Assembly (NCBI GenBank): GCA_030620095.1
Contig: JAUTXW010000869.1
Location: 717,501-781,500 of the forward strand
DNA: 64,000 nt
Reading direction: 5' to 3'
Origin: Kuschelorhynchus macadamiae
Taxonomy: Eukaryota; Arthropoda; Insecta; Coleoptera; Curculionidae
Below, piece after piece: positions 49,023 through 60,335 of this stretch (position 1 is the stretch's first letter; each line of letters begins with the position of its first letter). Below the pieces are notes generated by a model. That model searched no databases. It saw nothing but the letters and a program-made list of their open reading frames with translations, and had not been told where the DNA came from. Made by a program: the position numbers and the translations under genes.

Positions 49023-49171
49023 AGTTGTGTAATATTTCAAGTTGTTAAGAAACTTTTTATGTAGCCGAGACATAAAATTTAAAAAAAATCCTGATTAGAT
49101 TTTAATCTTTTAAATGATATAATCTTACTTTGTACTTGTGTGAATAATGATTCTAATTTTAACCATTTTAG

Positions 49172-49402
49172 GTTGGCGGTTCTCCTTATCACACTATTCC
49201 ACCGGCAGATGTCGTGGCTGAAGGATGGGTGTTGCCAATTCTGAAGAGTACTCGTTCAACCTCTTTGGATAGTCTGAGGGTGGAAGAAATTGTAGTGCCC
49301 CCAGCTCTCCCGAAAATTCCCTATGTAGCACTTTATGAGTATTATAAAGTGGCTTATGCGGAAACATTACATAGATGGGGTCTTTTGTATAATAGAGTAG
49401 AG
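49172..49402 (+). CDS. WDR59: WDR59, exon before the C-terminal zinc region
   Basis: Reads VGGSPYHTIPPADVVAEGWV, then LPILKSTRSTSLDSLRVEEI, a Pro-rich PPALPKIP stretch and YEYYKVAYAETLHRWGLLYN with RVE at the end. The last part corresponds to vertebrate YGEILYRWGLREKRAEVLKF and leads into the C-terminal domain. The first half matches a low-conservation linker. It is exactly 77 codons, phase 0 at both ends, acceptor AG at 49170-49171 and donor GTATGT at 49403. The ATG at 49214 is internal. Confidence 0.94.
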
Positions 49403-50888
49403 GTATGTATCAGTGGATGCGCGAAATATTCTGGAATTAATGATTAATGGTCCAAGCAATCAAACTAAACAAGGTCGAATTTATTGTAAACTCATATAAT
49501 AGGCGGAGCGATGATGACAGCAAAAGGGAGGTCATAAGATACAGAGACGAAACAGGTATAAAAAGTTGCTTTTATAGACAAACAAAATTGCTGTTACCTG
49601 TTATGAGCCCGAATATTTGATATTTAACTCACAGGTAGAACAACAATAATAAGATGCACAAAAATACAATGTATGTCTTTTGGTTTTATTCCTCAAAAGT
49701 AAAAACCATTTGAAGTTGCGTCTTAGTGATTATGTGATCTTTTTCTCCTTAATTATTCTATAAAAGTCTGTTTTTGGTGTTTTATAGTTTTAAATAATAG
49801 TTGCTTATTTTGCTAATTTATCTTCAGTTTCACTGACTTTCCTATATGAGCTTTAATCCACACTAATTTAATAATTTTTTGTTGATTTAGGAAGTTATAC
49901 TTAATTTAATCTGAAAATTTCAGCGATTAAATGGACTATTTCTTTTAATGAGGAGGATAGTAAACTGCGCACCCGATTTTATATTTTAATTTTGACACGT
50001 CTGTAAATATAGTTTCGTATTGTAGCCATTTTCTTCTAATTTCTTGAGTGAACATAGTTTCAATAATAATTTTGTTGGAAAAATACTCATATCGAATTAA
50101 AACATTTAGAATTTATTGCTTGTATATATTTCCCTAGAAAATTCAGAAAAACATATAACGCTATCTGCATAAAGTGGATTCTGTCTCGGATTTTGTTTCT
50201 CATTCCGATAATGAGTAAGACAATGCAGGTAGTTCATTAGTTGTTGGTAGCATGTGGGTATTTTTTGAACATAGCTTAATATGAGGTTTGTTTGATAAGT
50301 ATTCTCCACGTAAGTTTAGTGGTGGTCCACCGGATTCTACTTCCATTGCAGGCTTTTTGAAGTTTTTCTTTAATTATATACATTAATTAAATTAAATATT
50401 TTATCTGTTGTTATGCCTAATTTCTCTATTTTCATGGGGAGAATGTTAAGGTTGACACGATTGTAAGCACCTTTAATAACCAAAAATGCAGCTAATACGG
50501 ATTTTGTTTAATGAATGATAAGTGAACATCTGTGAGGAAGTTTGCAACACTTTCAACGAATTGAGACTTGGGAGTAGTTTTTCTAGCCAAAGCTCTAGAC
50601 TATTTTTTATTAGTCTTTCATATAATTATAAAACCCACGATGCTGATGATATAGGCATATAGGAGGCTTTCTGGTTTCAAAATAGGAATTATTTTTAAGG
50701 GCTCTTTCTAGTTCTGTAATAGAGAATGGCTTACATAAGTACGCATTTTGCGTAGAGCATGGAGTCTGGCGTCTGACACTCCGAGCTTCTGCCCAGTACG
50801 GAGCTATTTTGCAATGAAATTCGCAAATCCATCTGTTGGAATTGTATTATTTTGTTTTCTTTTTTTAGATCTGGTTACTTTATTCGAT

Positions 50889-52684
50889 CAGTGGCGGCTC
50901 ATGGAAATAAGAACGGGTGAAGCGTAGGTAGCTAGGTGTACAGCGCCGTAGGTAAAAATAGCGCCGCAGGGGAAATTTTTTCGGGGTGCCACGCCCAAAA
51001 TTGCTGTTTTTTTTTACATTTTTATGATGTTAATTATCCATAGATTTGTAGCGTTTTTTAATACTTAGGGGAAATAATATGAATTGATAAGATTTTAAAT
51101 ATATTTTTTTGTTGTTAGAAAACAGTTATGTACCTATATCTTAAAGTTAATTTCGATTCGATTCAATCGACGCAAAACTGCTTCCGCCTCCGATGATCCG
51201 AATGCACTAATTCACATTAATTTTATAACAAGCGAATAAGCTCCTGTAAACAGGAAGCCTAGCAAGCCAATGCAACTATACCAAAGAGATAATTAAAACT
51301 TTTTATTATTAATTCTCTGGAAATAGTTAATATTTAGAAAAAACTATTCTTTTATTTTTTTCTTAATAAATAAATGGGTTGATAAGCTAAAAGCAAAATT
51401 AAGAGACTGATGGTTGGTTGCAGTTTACCGACTTGCAGGTATTTTCCTTTGAAAAGTTTATATTTGAACTGAATTTGTTCTATAATATATGTTTCTGTAC
51501 AGGATTTATTCTAAAGGCACATTTACATTTTGTCTGGGATCCATAGGAGGTCACACACATAATTGATTCTAATTTTCTCTTAGGTTGTCATCTATAATTA
51601 ATTGCAGATGGTAAATTCTTACTGCCGGTTTCAATGAAACATTGTTTTTGAAGCTCCACCACCTCCACCAACACAATTATGCATTGAAAGATTTAATCTC
51701 CTCAAAAACTAATTCATCTATTATTGCTTTGTCTATACTTAAGGAAGCTACACGTATATTACGATTGTTTCTGAAAAAAAGGTTATAAAGATATTTACTT
51801 GAGAGCCAATACTAGCAATCTGTATCTGAAGAAAAAATAATACATAATTTGCACCTCTTCTTGTTGCATACTTAAAATGAAAAATAATTTTTGTATCTGC
51901 TTCATTTCTGGTTTCTAATTATTGTCGCAAGTAGTTAAAAAAAGAACACAGTACCTTTTAAAAATTAAAATAAATGCTCACTATTTTGATTTATGATTGA
52001 TGATATGATGATCCCTCCCCAAATTAATAAAATAAATTATGTAAATTTTAAGGGATTGCAAAAGTTTATTATTTTTTTATTTTTATACAAGCAATGTAAA
52101 CATATTTGTTAAACTCATGTTCTCATAAATAAAAAATTCCTTTTATTACTTGCATTGAATCATGATGAGTACTACAACTTGTATTCCATAATCCCTTTAA
52201 ACCTCCTTTGAGATTTTACAATACATGTTTTAAATTTTATCTATGTGCAGAAATGAAGAAAAATTAATATATTTTTTATTGTGTCAAACATATAGTTCTA
52301 GAAGGAACGCATGTTGCACAAGGAGGAAATAAAGGTTTAGAATAAATCTCATGGATTGTTTCTGAACTCCACAATTTATTTCTGGTACTAGGGTAGCCTT
52401 ATCGTATCTTACAGCCCCTGTAAAATATACTTTGTAGTGTTAGCTTCAGTTTTTCCTAACATCAAAACGAAATCTATGCAAACATTCGAATTTCGACGTT
52501 TTCTAATATAAATAAAAAAGCCTTGAAAAAAAATTTTAGTTGAGGCAATCAATTTAAATAACACAATATTCGGTAACATGTTTATCAAGTGGTTAGGATT
52601 TACTTTATTTATTTCAAGTTTGGCCGCCTAGGCCTGCAGGCCCGGCGTGGAGCGCCCCCGCTGCCTCTTTTTAGTCCGCTACTG
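50889..52684. mobile_element. Decayed hAT-like element (ends only)
   Basis: The left end CAGTGGCGGCTCATGG is nearly the same as the left end of the complete hAT at 17999. The right end, read inverted, starts CAGTAGCGGACTAAAAAGAG, similar to hAT ends. No transposase is visible between. The 8 bases outside (TATTCGAT and GTTATAAA) do not match, so these may be ends of two different copies. Confidence 0.5.
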
Positions 52685-54407
52685 GTTATAAACCATTATT
52701 TCTTATTTTGTAAAATGATAGTAGATGCCATACGATAGCGCAAAAACGTTTTTTATTAAGATGTTTTTTTTAGTATTGCAATAAAGCTTTGGTTCCGCAG
52801 GAAATCAAGAATGTCATTTTTCCCGAAATTCGAAGTTCTGTCGACAACGTCATCAAAAAGTTAAGCTCAGTTTGAATTTACTAGTGAAGTCAGAATGTAG
52901 AATTTAAGAATAAGGGTTAGTTCACAAACTCAGAATGGTGTTAATTGCTACTGCCAGTATTAAAATATGAGTGAGGGCTTACTGGATTCGGAATGAAGTT
53001 TCAAACTAGCACATAAACAATTTCAAAAGTTATTAACAAATTTAGATTTTAAAAAATGGGTTTAACTTTTTCCAAAAAATCGGAAACTATTAATATTTAA
53101 GAAATTTAAAAAAAAATGCTTAAAGAGGAAGAAATTTCCATTAAAAAACCCCTGTTATTATAAATTTTAATTTAAAGAAACACAATTGCTAGCTTCAATA
53201 ATTAATAACCAATAAATTATAACAAAAACATCGCAAATTGCAATGTCATAATCTCATATAGTATAGTTGTGGTAAAGTCTCCACGAAGCGAAATAATTTT
53301 ATCATCCGACTTGAAATAGGGACATTTCTACTGAAAATTTCTTCCTCTTTAAGAATCTATCTTCAAAATTTCTTCAATGTTAATACTTTCCGAGTTATTT
53401 GCAAAAAACTAAACCATGGAACACAATGGTTCGTAACCGTTTAACGTAAACGCTAATCAACATGAATGAAACGTAAAAAAGGTGGTATACATTGTGATAC
53501 TTTTGGCGTATGGCGTAAATATAACCTATATTTCAAAAAACAGAAATGTGTTTTCTTGAAATAAAGTTTGAATCAAAACGTAATTTGCATGGTATTCCAC
53601 CTTTTATCCAATCATTTTACTTATATTACATTAACAACTACTTATTTTCGAAATGTAAAAAACACACACAATGACTGCGGTTTTTGACCTCACACACTTT
53701 GAATTTGAAGTGAAATATTTCAAATTAAGATGCAAAACTTGAATTCAATAATCCTATTGGCTAACCGCATTTCAGGAGATTTCAAGAACGGTGAATTATT
53801 GGTATATTTTGGGACACTAAAACGACAAAGCTGATTAATTTTGGACCTTAATTAACTAAGGTTATGAATAATAGGCTTTTTGCTGCGGTTTTATCTATTT
53901 AGGCATGTTATGCTGACGTCATTCTGTCCTCACCCTATTCCGAGTTTTTATTTTTTATTTGAAAAATAGTTTATTAAAGTAAAATCATTTAGGAAATTTT
54001 ATGGAAATGTTGTCTTTCATAAGAATCTGGATTGCGTAAATTCTTGATCTTTAATTAAGGCATTAAGTTCATTACTGTTATAAATACACCACTACGGAAT
54101 TTACGATTTTCATTATTTTCGGGATTAGGTTATAGACATTATAAGGGAATTTCCGCAACGTTCATACTTAGATATGCTTTAAATTATAGGGTCAGTATCT
54201 CCAAAACCGGTTATGCGATTGACTCTAAAACTGGTCTAATTGCCAAGTACAAGGTTGTTGCGAACACCATAGTACCACTGGCGATATTGTCAGATTTTCA
54301 ATTTTCCAGCAAACAAAAAAACCTTTAATTTTTTGTTATAAAAGACCTTGTGTGTTATTCTTGTCTTAAATGAGTCTCTTCTTGTTGATTCTAAATATTT
54401 TATAACT

Positions 54408-54420
54408 TTTGTTTTTAAAG
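54408..54420. repeat. 13-bp direct repeat, left copy (possible target duplication)
   Basis: TTTGTTTTTAAAG, identical to 54661-54673. It bounds the 240-bp palindromic element. Confidence 0.8.
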
Positions 54421-54499
54421 TCCTAACACTGGAACCTGTCGTGGAAGATAGATCAAAATACAAGAGTTCTAGCCACACTACACTACAACTTGTTACGTT

Positions 54500-54540
54500 C
54501 TGGACGCGCGTTTCGCTAACCAAGTTAGCATCATCAGCAG
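54500..54540 (-). ncRNA. Hammerhead-ribozyme-like motif, left arm
   Basis: Minus strand from 54540: CTG (helix I), CTGATGA, extra T, helix II GCTAAC/GTTAGC with loop TTG, GAA, helix III ACGC/GCGT, C, then CAG pairing with the first CTG. Every conserved core base of a type I hammerhead is present. Expected cleavage is after the C of GTC. The only irregularity is the extra base before helix II. Confidence 0.75.
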
Positions 54541-54573
54541 ATGATATATATGATGATGTTAAGTTTATATCAT

Positions 54574-54614
54574 CTGCTGATGATGCTAACTTGGTTAACG
54601 AAACGCGTGTCCAG
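54574..54614 (+). ncRNA. Hammerhead-ribozyme-like motif, right arm
   Basis: Plus strand: CTG (54574-54576), CTGATGA (54577-54583), extra T, GCTAAC-TTG-GTTAAC (one weakened pair), GAA, ACGC/GTGT, C (54611), CAG (54612-54614). It is a slightly diverged inverted twin of 54500-54540; helix II has lost one pair (A against C). Confidence 0.7.
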
Positions 54615-54660
54615 AACACAAGTTGTGGTGTAGTGTGGTTAGAACTCTTGTATTTTGATC

Positions 54661-54673
54661 TTTGTTTTTAAAG
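54661..54673. repeat. 13-bp direct repeat, right copy (possible target duplication)
   Basis: TTTGTTTTTAAAG, identical to 54408-54420. Confidence 0.8.
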
Positions 54674-55088
54674 ATAACTGCCATTAAAATGCGTTAGAGA
54701 GAGACAGACAATATAGTCCTCTATAAGAAAACATAAGTCTTCGCAGGAAAACTGAAAACCTGACAACATGGCCAGAGCTACTATCGTCTGCGCAACATCT
54801 TGATACCCTCACCATCAATTTTGAACTTAAACGAATAAGCACTATAAGCAGTTCTTTTGGAGATATTTCCCCGTATCGAGATTTTTGCCGGACGGTGTCT
54901 AAAGCAGTAATGAAATGGATTATGTAAAATTATCTTTGTATTGATTGAATTAGAAATGAATACGGTTTTCCTGTCTTAAGACTATCATATGTATTTTGAA
55001 AATAGTAGTCTATTAATAGAACTAAAGTGGAAAAAAAAAGAGAAAAAAGCAGCGTACTCAAAGATAATTATTGTATTAAATTTTTTAG

Positions 55089-55382
55089 GTTCTGAAATTT
55101 CTGGCTACTCAACCAGAACCTTACAAGGGCGCCGAGTTTATTCCAGACTGCCAAACCTGTCAAACTCCTGTACCAAATTCCATTTGCACGAATTGCAGAA
55201 GGTTGCCACTTCACTGTATCGTATGTAATATGGCGGCCAAGGCGTCCGTTAACTGTTGTATATTTTGTGGACACGGTGGACATACCGATCATTTGGAACA
55301 ATGGTTTGAAAAAAAGGCTGTTTGTCCATTGTGCGGTTGTCACTGTTTATTTGAAACCATGTCCACAGTTGGCACCTCGTAG
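55089..55382 (+). CDS. WDR59: WDR59, last coding exon: zinc/RING C-terminal domain
   Basis: Reads VLKFLATQPEPYKGAEFIPD, then a first zinc-binding set CQTCQTPVPNSICTNCRRLP, then HCIVCNMAAKASVNCCIFCG, HGGHTDHLEQWFEKKAVCPL and CGCHCLFETMSTVGTS with the stop TAG at 55380-55382. The Cys and His spacing (CxxC, CxxC, CxxC, CGHGGHxxH, CPxCGCHC) matches the C-terminus of WDR59 and its GATOR2 partners, where these zinc modules pair subunits through their C-terminal domains. Acceptor AG at 55087-55088, phase 0. With this exon the readable protein totals about 630 residues in one frame. Confidence 0.97.
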   Translation, partial: VLKFLATQPEPYKGAEFIPDCQTCQTPVPNSICTNCRRLPLHCIVCNMAAKASVNCCIFCGHGGHTDHLEQWFEKKAVCPLCGCHCLFETMSTVGTS

Positions 55383-58300
55383 GTGACTGTAGAATGCTTA
55401 GATTAAATTAATTTAATCTAAGGTAGAATGTAAGTATAAGGGTTGTTCATTAGCGCTGTACTTATTGTTGATTTTTCATTGTGACCTATCTAGACTCCTT
55501 CCCCATTTTCTAGTTTTTCTGTATTTTTTTAAATTTTAGCTGAATATGCAAGTAACATCATTTTTTTGATGTTGATACTCTGAAACAAGGAATACATTGT
55601 TGGCATTAGTACTTTAGTAACTTGAGAGACATCTTAAGAAAAATGACCTTAAATTTATCAGTAGCCCGAAAACACATCAAAGATAATTTTTGATTTATAG
55701 TTTTAGACAAATCATTCTTTTTGTACAGTAAAATAATTAATAATCATAATCTCACTTCAATTGAAGTTCGTACGGCAAAAATATATCCAGTAGTAAATCT
55801 TCTGTAGTATTGGCGAGTTAAGTCTGGTTAAAACAATTTATCCGACTGACTGTAAATTTTGGTTCAAGGGTCATATGGGGATGGAATGTTAACATTTTGG
55901 TAAAAATCAAATGAGGCGTAACAAAATCGTGCCCTCCCAAAATGTTAAAAGATTATTAATAAGAAACTACTTACCGAAAGGATCTCAAATGTTGTACAAA
56001 AATCAAGTGTGGTATAAAAATAAACAGACAAAATTTTGTAGTCATTATGCCGAACGAAATAGCCGCCTAATAAAATGCTTAAAAATTCACTATCAAAAAA
56101 CTACTTATCTACTACTTAAAAGTAACAGAGATAAACTGGTAAAATTTTAGTGCGAATCCTGTATGGCAAACACAATTTAATTCAATTTAATAAAAACTAA
56201 AAAGTGAATAGGACCTATACAATAATCCAACGAAATCAGGAACCATGAAGGTTTTTACTACCTAAAATTTTTCCATCTCCCTAAAGTTTAATTTAACAAA
56301 AACTTGTAAAATGTCAGCATTTATCAATAAAACAAGAAAGTGCATAAAAATCTTAAAAATGAAAAATAGTTAAAAACGCACAAAATGTTTTTTATATCAA
56401 TTTTCTCCTGGTATAATTAAAGATAATCTAAAATTTTTTTACAGATATCTGGAGAAAAATAAATCTTACAAAACTGCGTCCTCTATATAAATCTAAGTAT
56501 AAGTAAATTGCTTGTTAACTGTCAAAACTAGAATCAACTTAATGCAGGAAAGAATTTGCTAAAAGGTCTTGAAAGCAGCTTGTGACAAAACATGTTTGTG
56601 CTTTATTTAAAGCCAGCAGAGTATACTCACCGTTGTGCTTTTTGTACAAAGTATTTTACCATTTCCATCTCTTTGTCTAATTTAGTCAATCGAGCTGGAA
56701 ATAATACCCTCAGTCTTACAAGGTATAGCCCAAAAAAGCGGCGCCCATACCAACTTATAGATTCCAACGTTTCTGGGCCCTGCTTAATAATTTCTGTGTC
56801 TCTTTGGTTTGGTATTTATTTATTTATATTTGAGCCGATACTAACACAGATTTGAGAGGATAGAATAAAATAGAATTATAATTTCTCGAAGAAATATATA
56901 ACAGAATGATCAATAAATACTTATAGGTATGTGTTTTACAAGTATAACCTGGTACTAATGAAACTATCTGTGCAATGAACAATCCTAAATTTGTGATAAT
57001 CTAGTACAATAAGTCTATCTCCTAGAATCCGAAGTCTGATAATTTACTATTAAGGTCGTTTTGTGTTGTGAAAGAATTTAGATGTATAATTTCACCACGT
57101 AATAATTAACATAGTTTTAAACACTTGTTTTTTTATTACCTAGCCCTAACACTTATTTTTTTATAGCCTTATATTTATATTAGAATATTTAAATAGAACG
57201 GCCCTCCTAACGGGGTTAGTATATATGGTATAACAAGAATGACCTTCTTCCATAAGTTACATCAAACACATTACCAAATAGACAGTCCACCCAGTGTAAA
57301 ACTATCGGCTGGATAAATTCGTTTATAGACCAATTTTACGTTATTACCCTCCAATCTCATATGTTTCTTTAAAAAAATATTTTTGTATTGTATTTCTAAA
57401 AAAACTAGACGTAAATCACGCTTCTGGCAACAAGGAAACATTGTTGCATACAATTGAAGTGGTTAATTTATTTGTACCTGATGGACTGTCTATTCGATGC
57501 ATTATCGGTCTTTGTTTACACCTAATGATATATTCTAGATAGGGATTTCGTTACAGGTTTTTGTCTGTTATTGTCTCACCAGTTGGAACGTATTAATTTT
57601 GACAATGTTATCAGAAGAAAAACTAATCACGGTTTTTGCCAGTAATTGTATTCTGAATGTCTGAAGTTTAGAATGTTAATATCCCAGAAGCAATTAACCT
57701 TAGGTATGGGACATGAAATATCAAGGGCGATATCAAGCATAATATAGAAGAAACTATAAGTAATAGTAAACGTATGGGCCTTATACAAAATTACAAAGTA
57801 AATTAAAATCAACTGAACTAAAAACTAAATCTATAAAACTGCAGGGTGCAATCGGCCAAAGTCTCTCAGCTAATGGCCTACAGGTCATGAACCAGTTCAC
57901 TATACACAAAGCGAGTCTTGGCCTTTCAATTTATCATAGATCCGAAAACTATATGTTTGTGCGGTGATGGCTCTCTCGAAAAAAAAAAACATTTGATGGT
58001 TGTTGATAAGGAACGAAACAAAAATTTTAAAAAAGAGGGTCGTTTGGGTCAAAAGGTGGTTACAAAAAAGGAATACTTTGTTACATATGATACTTATAAA
58101 TGAACTAAGACAATCAAGCAATGAATATTTAAAAAATGATTTAAGTAAGAGCTATACATTTTTTTATATATCGCTACATTTAGTAAAGCGGTTAATAATT
58201 ATGAAGCAAGATACAAAAATGAGAAGTGCTAACAAAATATTGAAGGCTACTCTCTAGAACTTCTGCTTAAGGTTTGTGTTCAAATGGCAATTATCCTTAA

Positions 58301-58985
58301 TTTTTCAGCGCGTGTGTGTGGTCGCCTTTAGAAAACGGTCGTTTTTGACTTGTGCTCCGAAAATTTCAAGTGAATAAATTGTGTTGAGGGTAAATTAAAA
58401 TGTGGAAAACATGACAATGAACCATCTGCTATGTTAAACTATGGCGCAGTAACAAAAAAATGTCAAGAAACTTAAGAAGATCACGTTTATTCTAACGTTT
58501 GTAACCTCATTGAAAACAACAACAACAACTATAACCAGGAAACCTGGACTTTGACCAATCAAGTAAAGGAAACCCTACACTATAGGACTTTAATCTTTTT
58601 TCTTTTCTTTTCTTTAAATTGTGTTTTTTTTTCTGGAAAAGGCAATAAAAGTACTTTAATAGATATCTTTTTCAAATTGTTGACAACGACGTTTCAAATA
58701 TTATTCAGCAGGCGCTGTTGCCGTACTAACTCAGTGTAACGAACTGTCCAACTAGTTTTGTTTTCATTGGGCATATTTGAAGTGCGACGCTGCCACATGT
58801 TCAATAATTTCTAGTGTTGACTGATGGATGTTGAATTGAGTAGGTGGGTTTCAGTCAAGTCTCATTATCTCACTGTCCATTACATATCTGCAGCTGAAAC
58901 TATCTTTCTCTCGCGTTTTTGCTTCTTCCCATGTATTTATCCGTTTCTCTTCTTATATATTTGACAAAAAACAACCTAAGACAAT
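55383..58985 (+). other. WDR59 3' UTR and intergenic sequence
   Basis: The 3' UTR starts at 55383. AATAAA occurs at 56189, 56327 and 56864, and I cannot say which, if any, is used. The rest to 58985 has no open frame that I trust and no repeat I recognise; the last ~250 bases before 58986 may be the 5' UTR of the LINE. Confidence 0.6.
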
Positions 58986-60335
58986 ATGGCCTTGAATCTT
59001 AGATGCTGCAAGAATAAACCTCATAAAAACTGGCTGTGTATATCATGCCGCAATATTTTCCATAAAAGCTGTACAGAACGTATTAATAAGCACCACAAAT
59101 ATATAGGGAGCAACTTGATACTGTGTTCCGTTGAATGCCGGGAACGACATGAAGGGTATATTGATTTGGATGCCGTCAACATTTTAAATGAAATGAAACT
59201 ATCAAGAACCTGCAGAGGGAAATGGAAGAAAAAGATGCCTATATTCTGAAACTTAAAGAAAACGCTGAAGAGTTCGCAAGCGAAGCTATGGAATACGAAC
59301 GGCAGACTAAACAAATAATATCAAGAAACAATGCCCTGATATTAAGTTACATATTACATTAAGAACACTCATCAAAACCACCCATAATATGAGGTGTCAG
59401 ATAGTTTGTAAGAGTAAAAACAATACATCCGAGGCTGCCGTGCAGACTGCATACCTAAGGTTCTAATGGAAAATCTAGGAACACAAACTGACACAATTTT
59501 TATTACCGACAATCCTGACAATGTTCAATCGGTAACATCAAACCATATCAAAGAAATAAATTCTGATGAGTCAACAGTTAGTCTGTGGGAGGAACTACAA
59601 GGCATAAACATCAATAATAATATTCAAGAGCTAACACCTAAAAAACTGTCTCATGATGTAGAAACTCAAACAAGCACGAAGGCTTGTGATGTTGAAAGTC
59701 AAACCGAACTGAATCGTATAAACCATACTATGGAATTTGCAGCTTGAACTACATCAGAAGGAAAAAAGACAAGACACGGAAGAAAAAAGACCCGACACAA
59801 ACTTCAATCCCTCATAGTGACACAGAATCTAATTCACACATAGACACTTTTTCTACTAAACATAGCATAAGTATAGTTAAGAGGAATGACAGGGTGAGTA
59901 GGAAAATAAAACACAATATCTTAATACTTGGAGATCAACACTGTTTAAACTTAGGGTCCAAATTCACTGAAAATAAATTACTTCATATCTATAGAACTAC
60001 AACTATTGCAAAACCGGGCTGCCCGTAAGAAGTTGTCTTAGAGAGTATCGACAGTTTAACCAAAGACTTCGGCCACAATGATTACGTTGTAATTCTTGCT
60101 GGTTACAATGACTTGAGTAAAGGTAAGCCATCAAAAATACTAAACATTTGGAATGAATTGAAGTTATGCACTCATACCAATCTTCAGTGCCGGTCCTGCT
60201 TAATTCAAAAAACAAAAATGTAGTATACAACTTCAATTCTAAACTAAATCGATTTCTCAAAAAAGTCAATTACTTTACTAATAATTTGATTTCATCTGTT
60301 CAAATTAAAATCAAATTTCGTATTCATAAACACTA
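58986..60335 (+). pseudogene. LINE ORF1: PHD-like zinc finger, coiled coil, SGNH-type esterase
   Basis: From the ATG at 58986: CCKNKPHKNWLCISCRNIFH, then KSCTERINKHHKYIGSNLIL and CSVEC, a C4HC3-like (PHD-type) finger. A frameshift near 59215 leads to a Glu/Lys-rich coiled-coil stretch. A linker contains GTQTDT and ETQTS motifs (59466-59747), usual in these ORF1 proteins. Then KHNILILGDQHCLNLGSKF and, after a stop near 60030, HNDYVVILAGYNDLSKGKP, which are the GD and GxND-type blocks of the SGNH esterase; in intact proteins the first block is usually GDSH, so the catalytic Ser seems to be lost here (GDQH). At least three frameshifts or stops. Confidence 0.75.

Larger units (their letters stand above)
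54421..54660. mobile_element. 240-bp palindromic retroelement-like insertion with two head-to-head hammerhead-like motifs
   Basis: Arms of about 95 bp (54451-54545 and 54566-54660) are inverted copies. Each has a complete hammerhead-like motif, on the minus strand in the left arm and on the plus strand in the right. The first 30 bases (54421-54450) have no partner in the right half. A 13-bp direct repeat flanks the unit, as expected from target-primed insertion. It has no protein code, so it would depend on another element, perhaps a Penelope-like one. Confidence 0.75.
49403..55088 (+). other. WDR59: WDR59 intron, 5.7 kb
   Basis: Donor GTATGT at 49403, acceptor TTTTTTAG ending at 55088. It holds a decayed hAT-like element and a palindromic hammerhead-bearing insertion. 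I recognise nothing in 49403-50880, 52690-54400 or 54680-55080. Confidence 0.88.

Noticed and set aside
49214..49447. A separate 77-codon gene
   Set aside because: It is the WDR59 exon 49172-49402 read from an internal Met and through the donor.
50889..52684. A complete hAT insertion with target duplication
   Set aside because: The outer 8-mers differ, so only end similarity is claimed.
54290..54671. Two ~108-codon overlapping frames on opposite strands
   Set aside because: They are the two strands of the hammerhead-bearing palindrome, and the similarity between them comes from the inverted arms.
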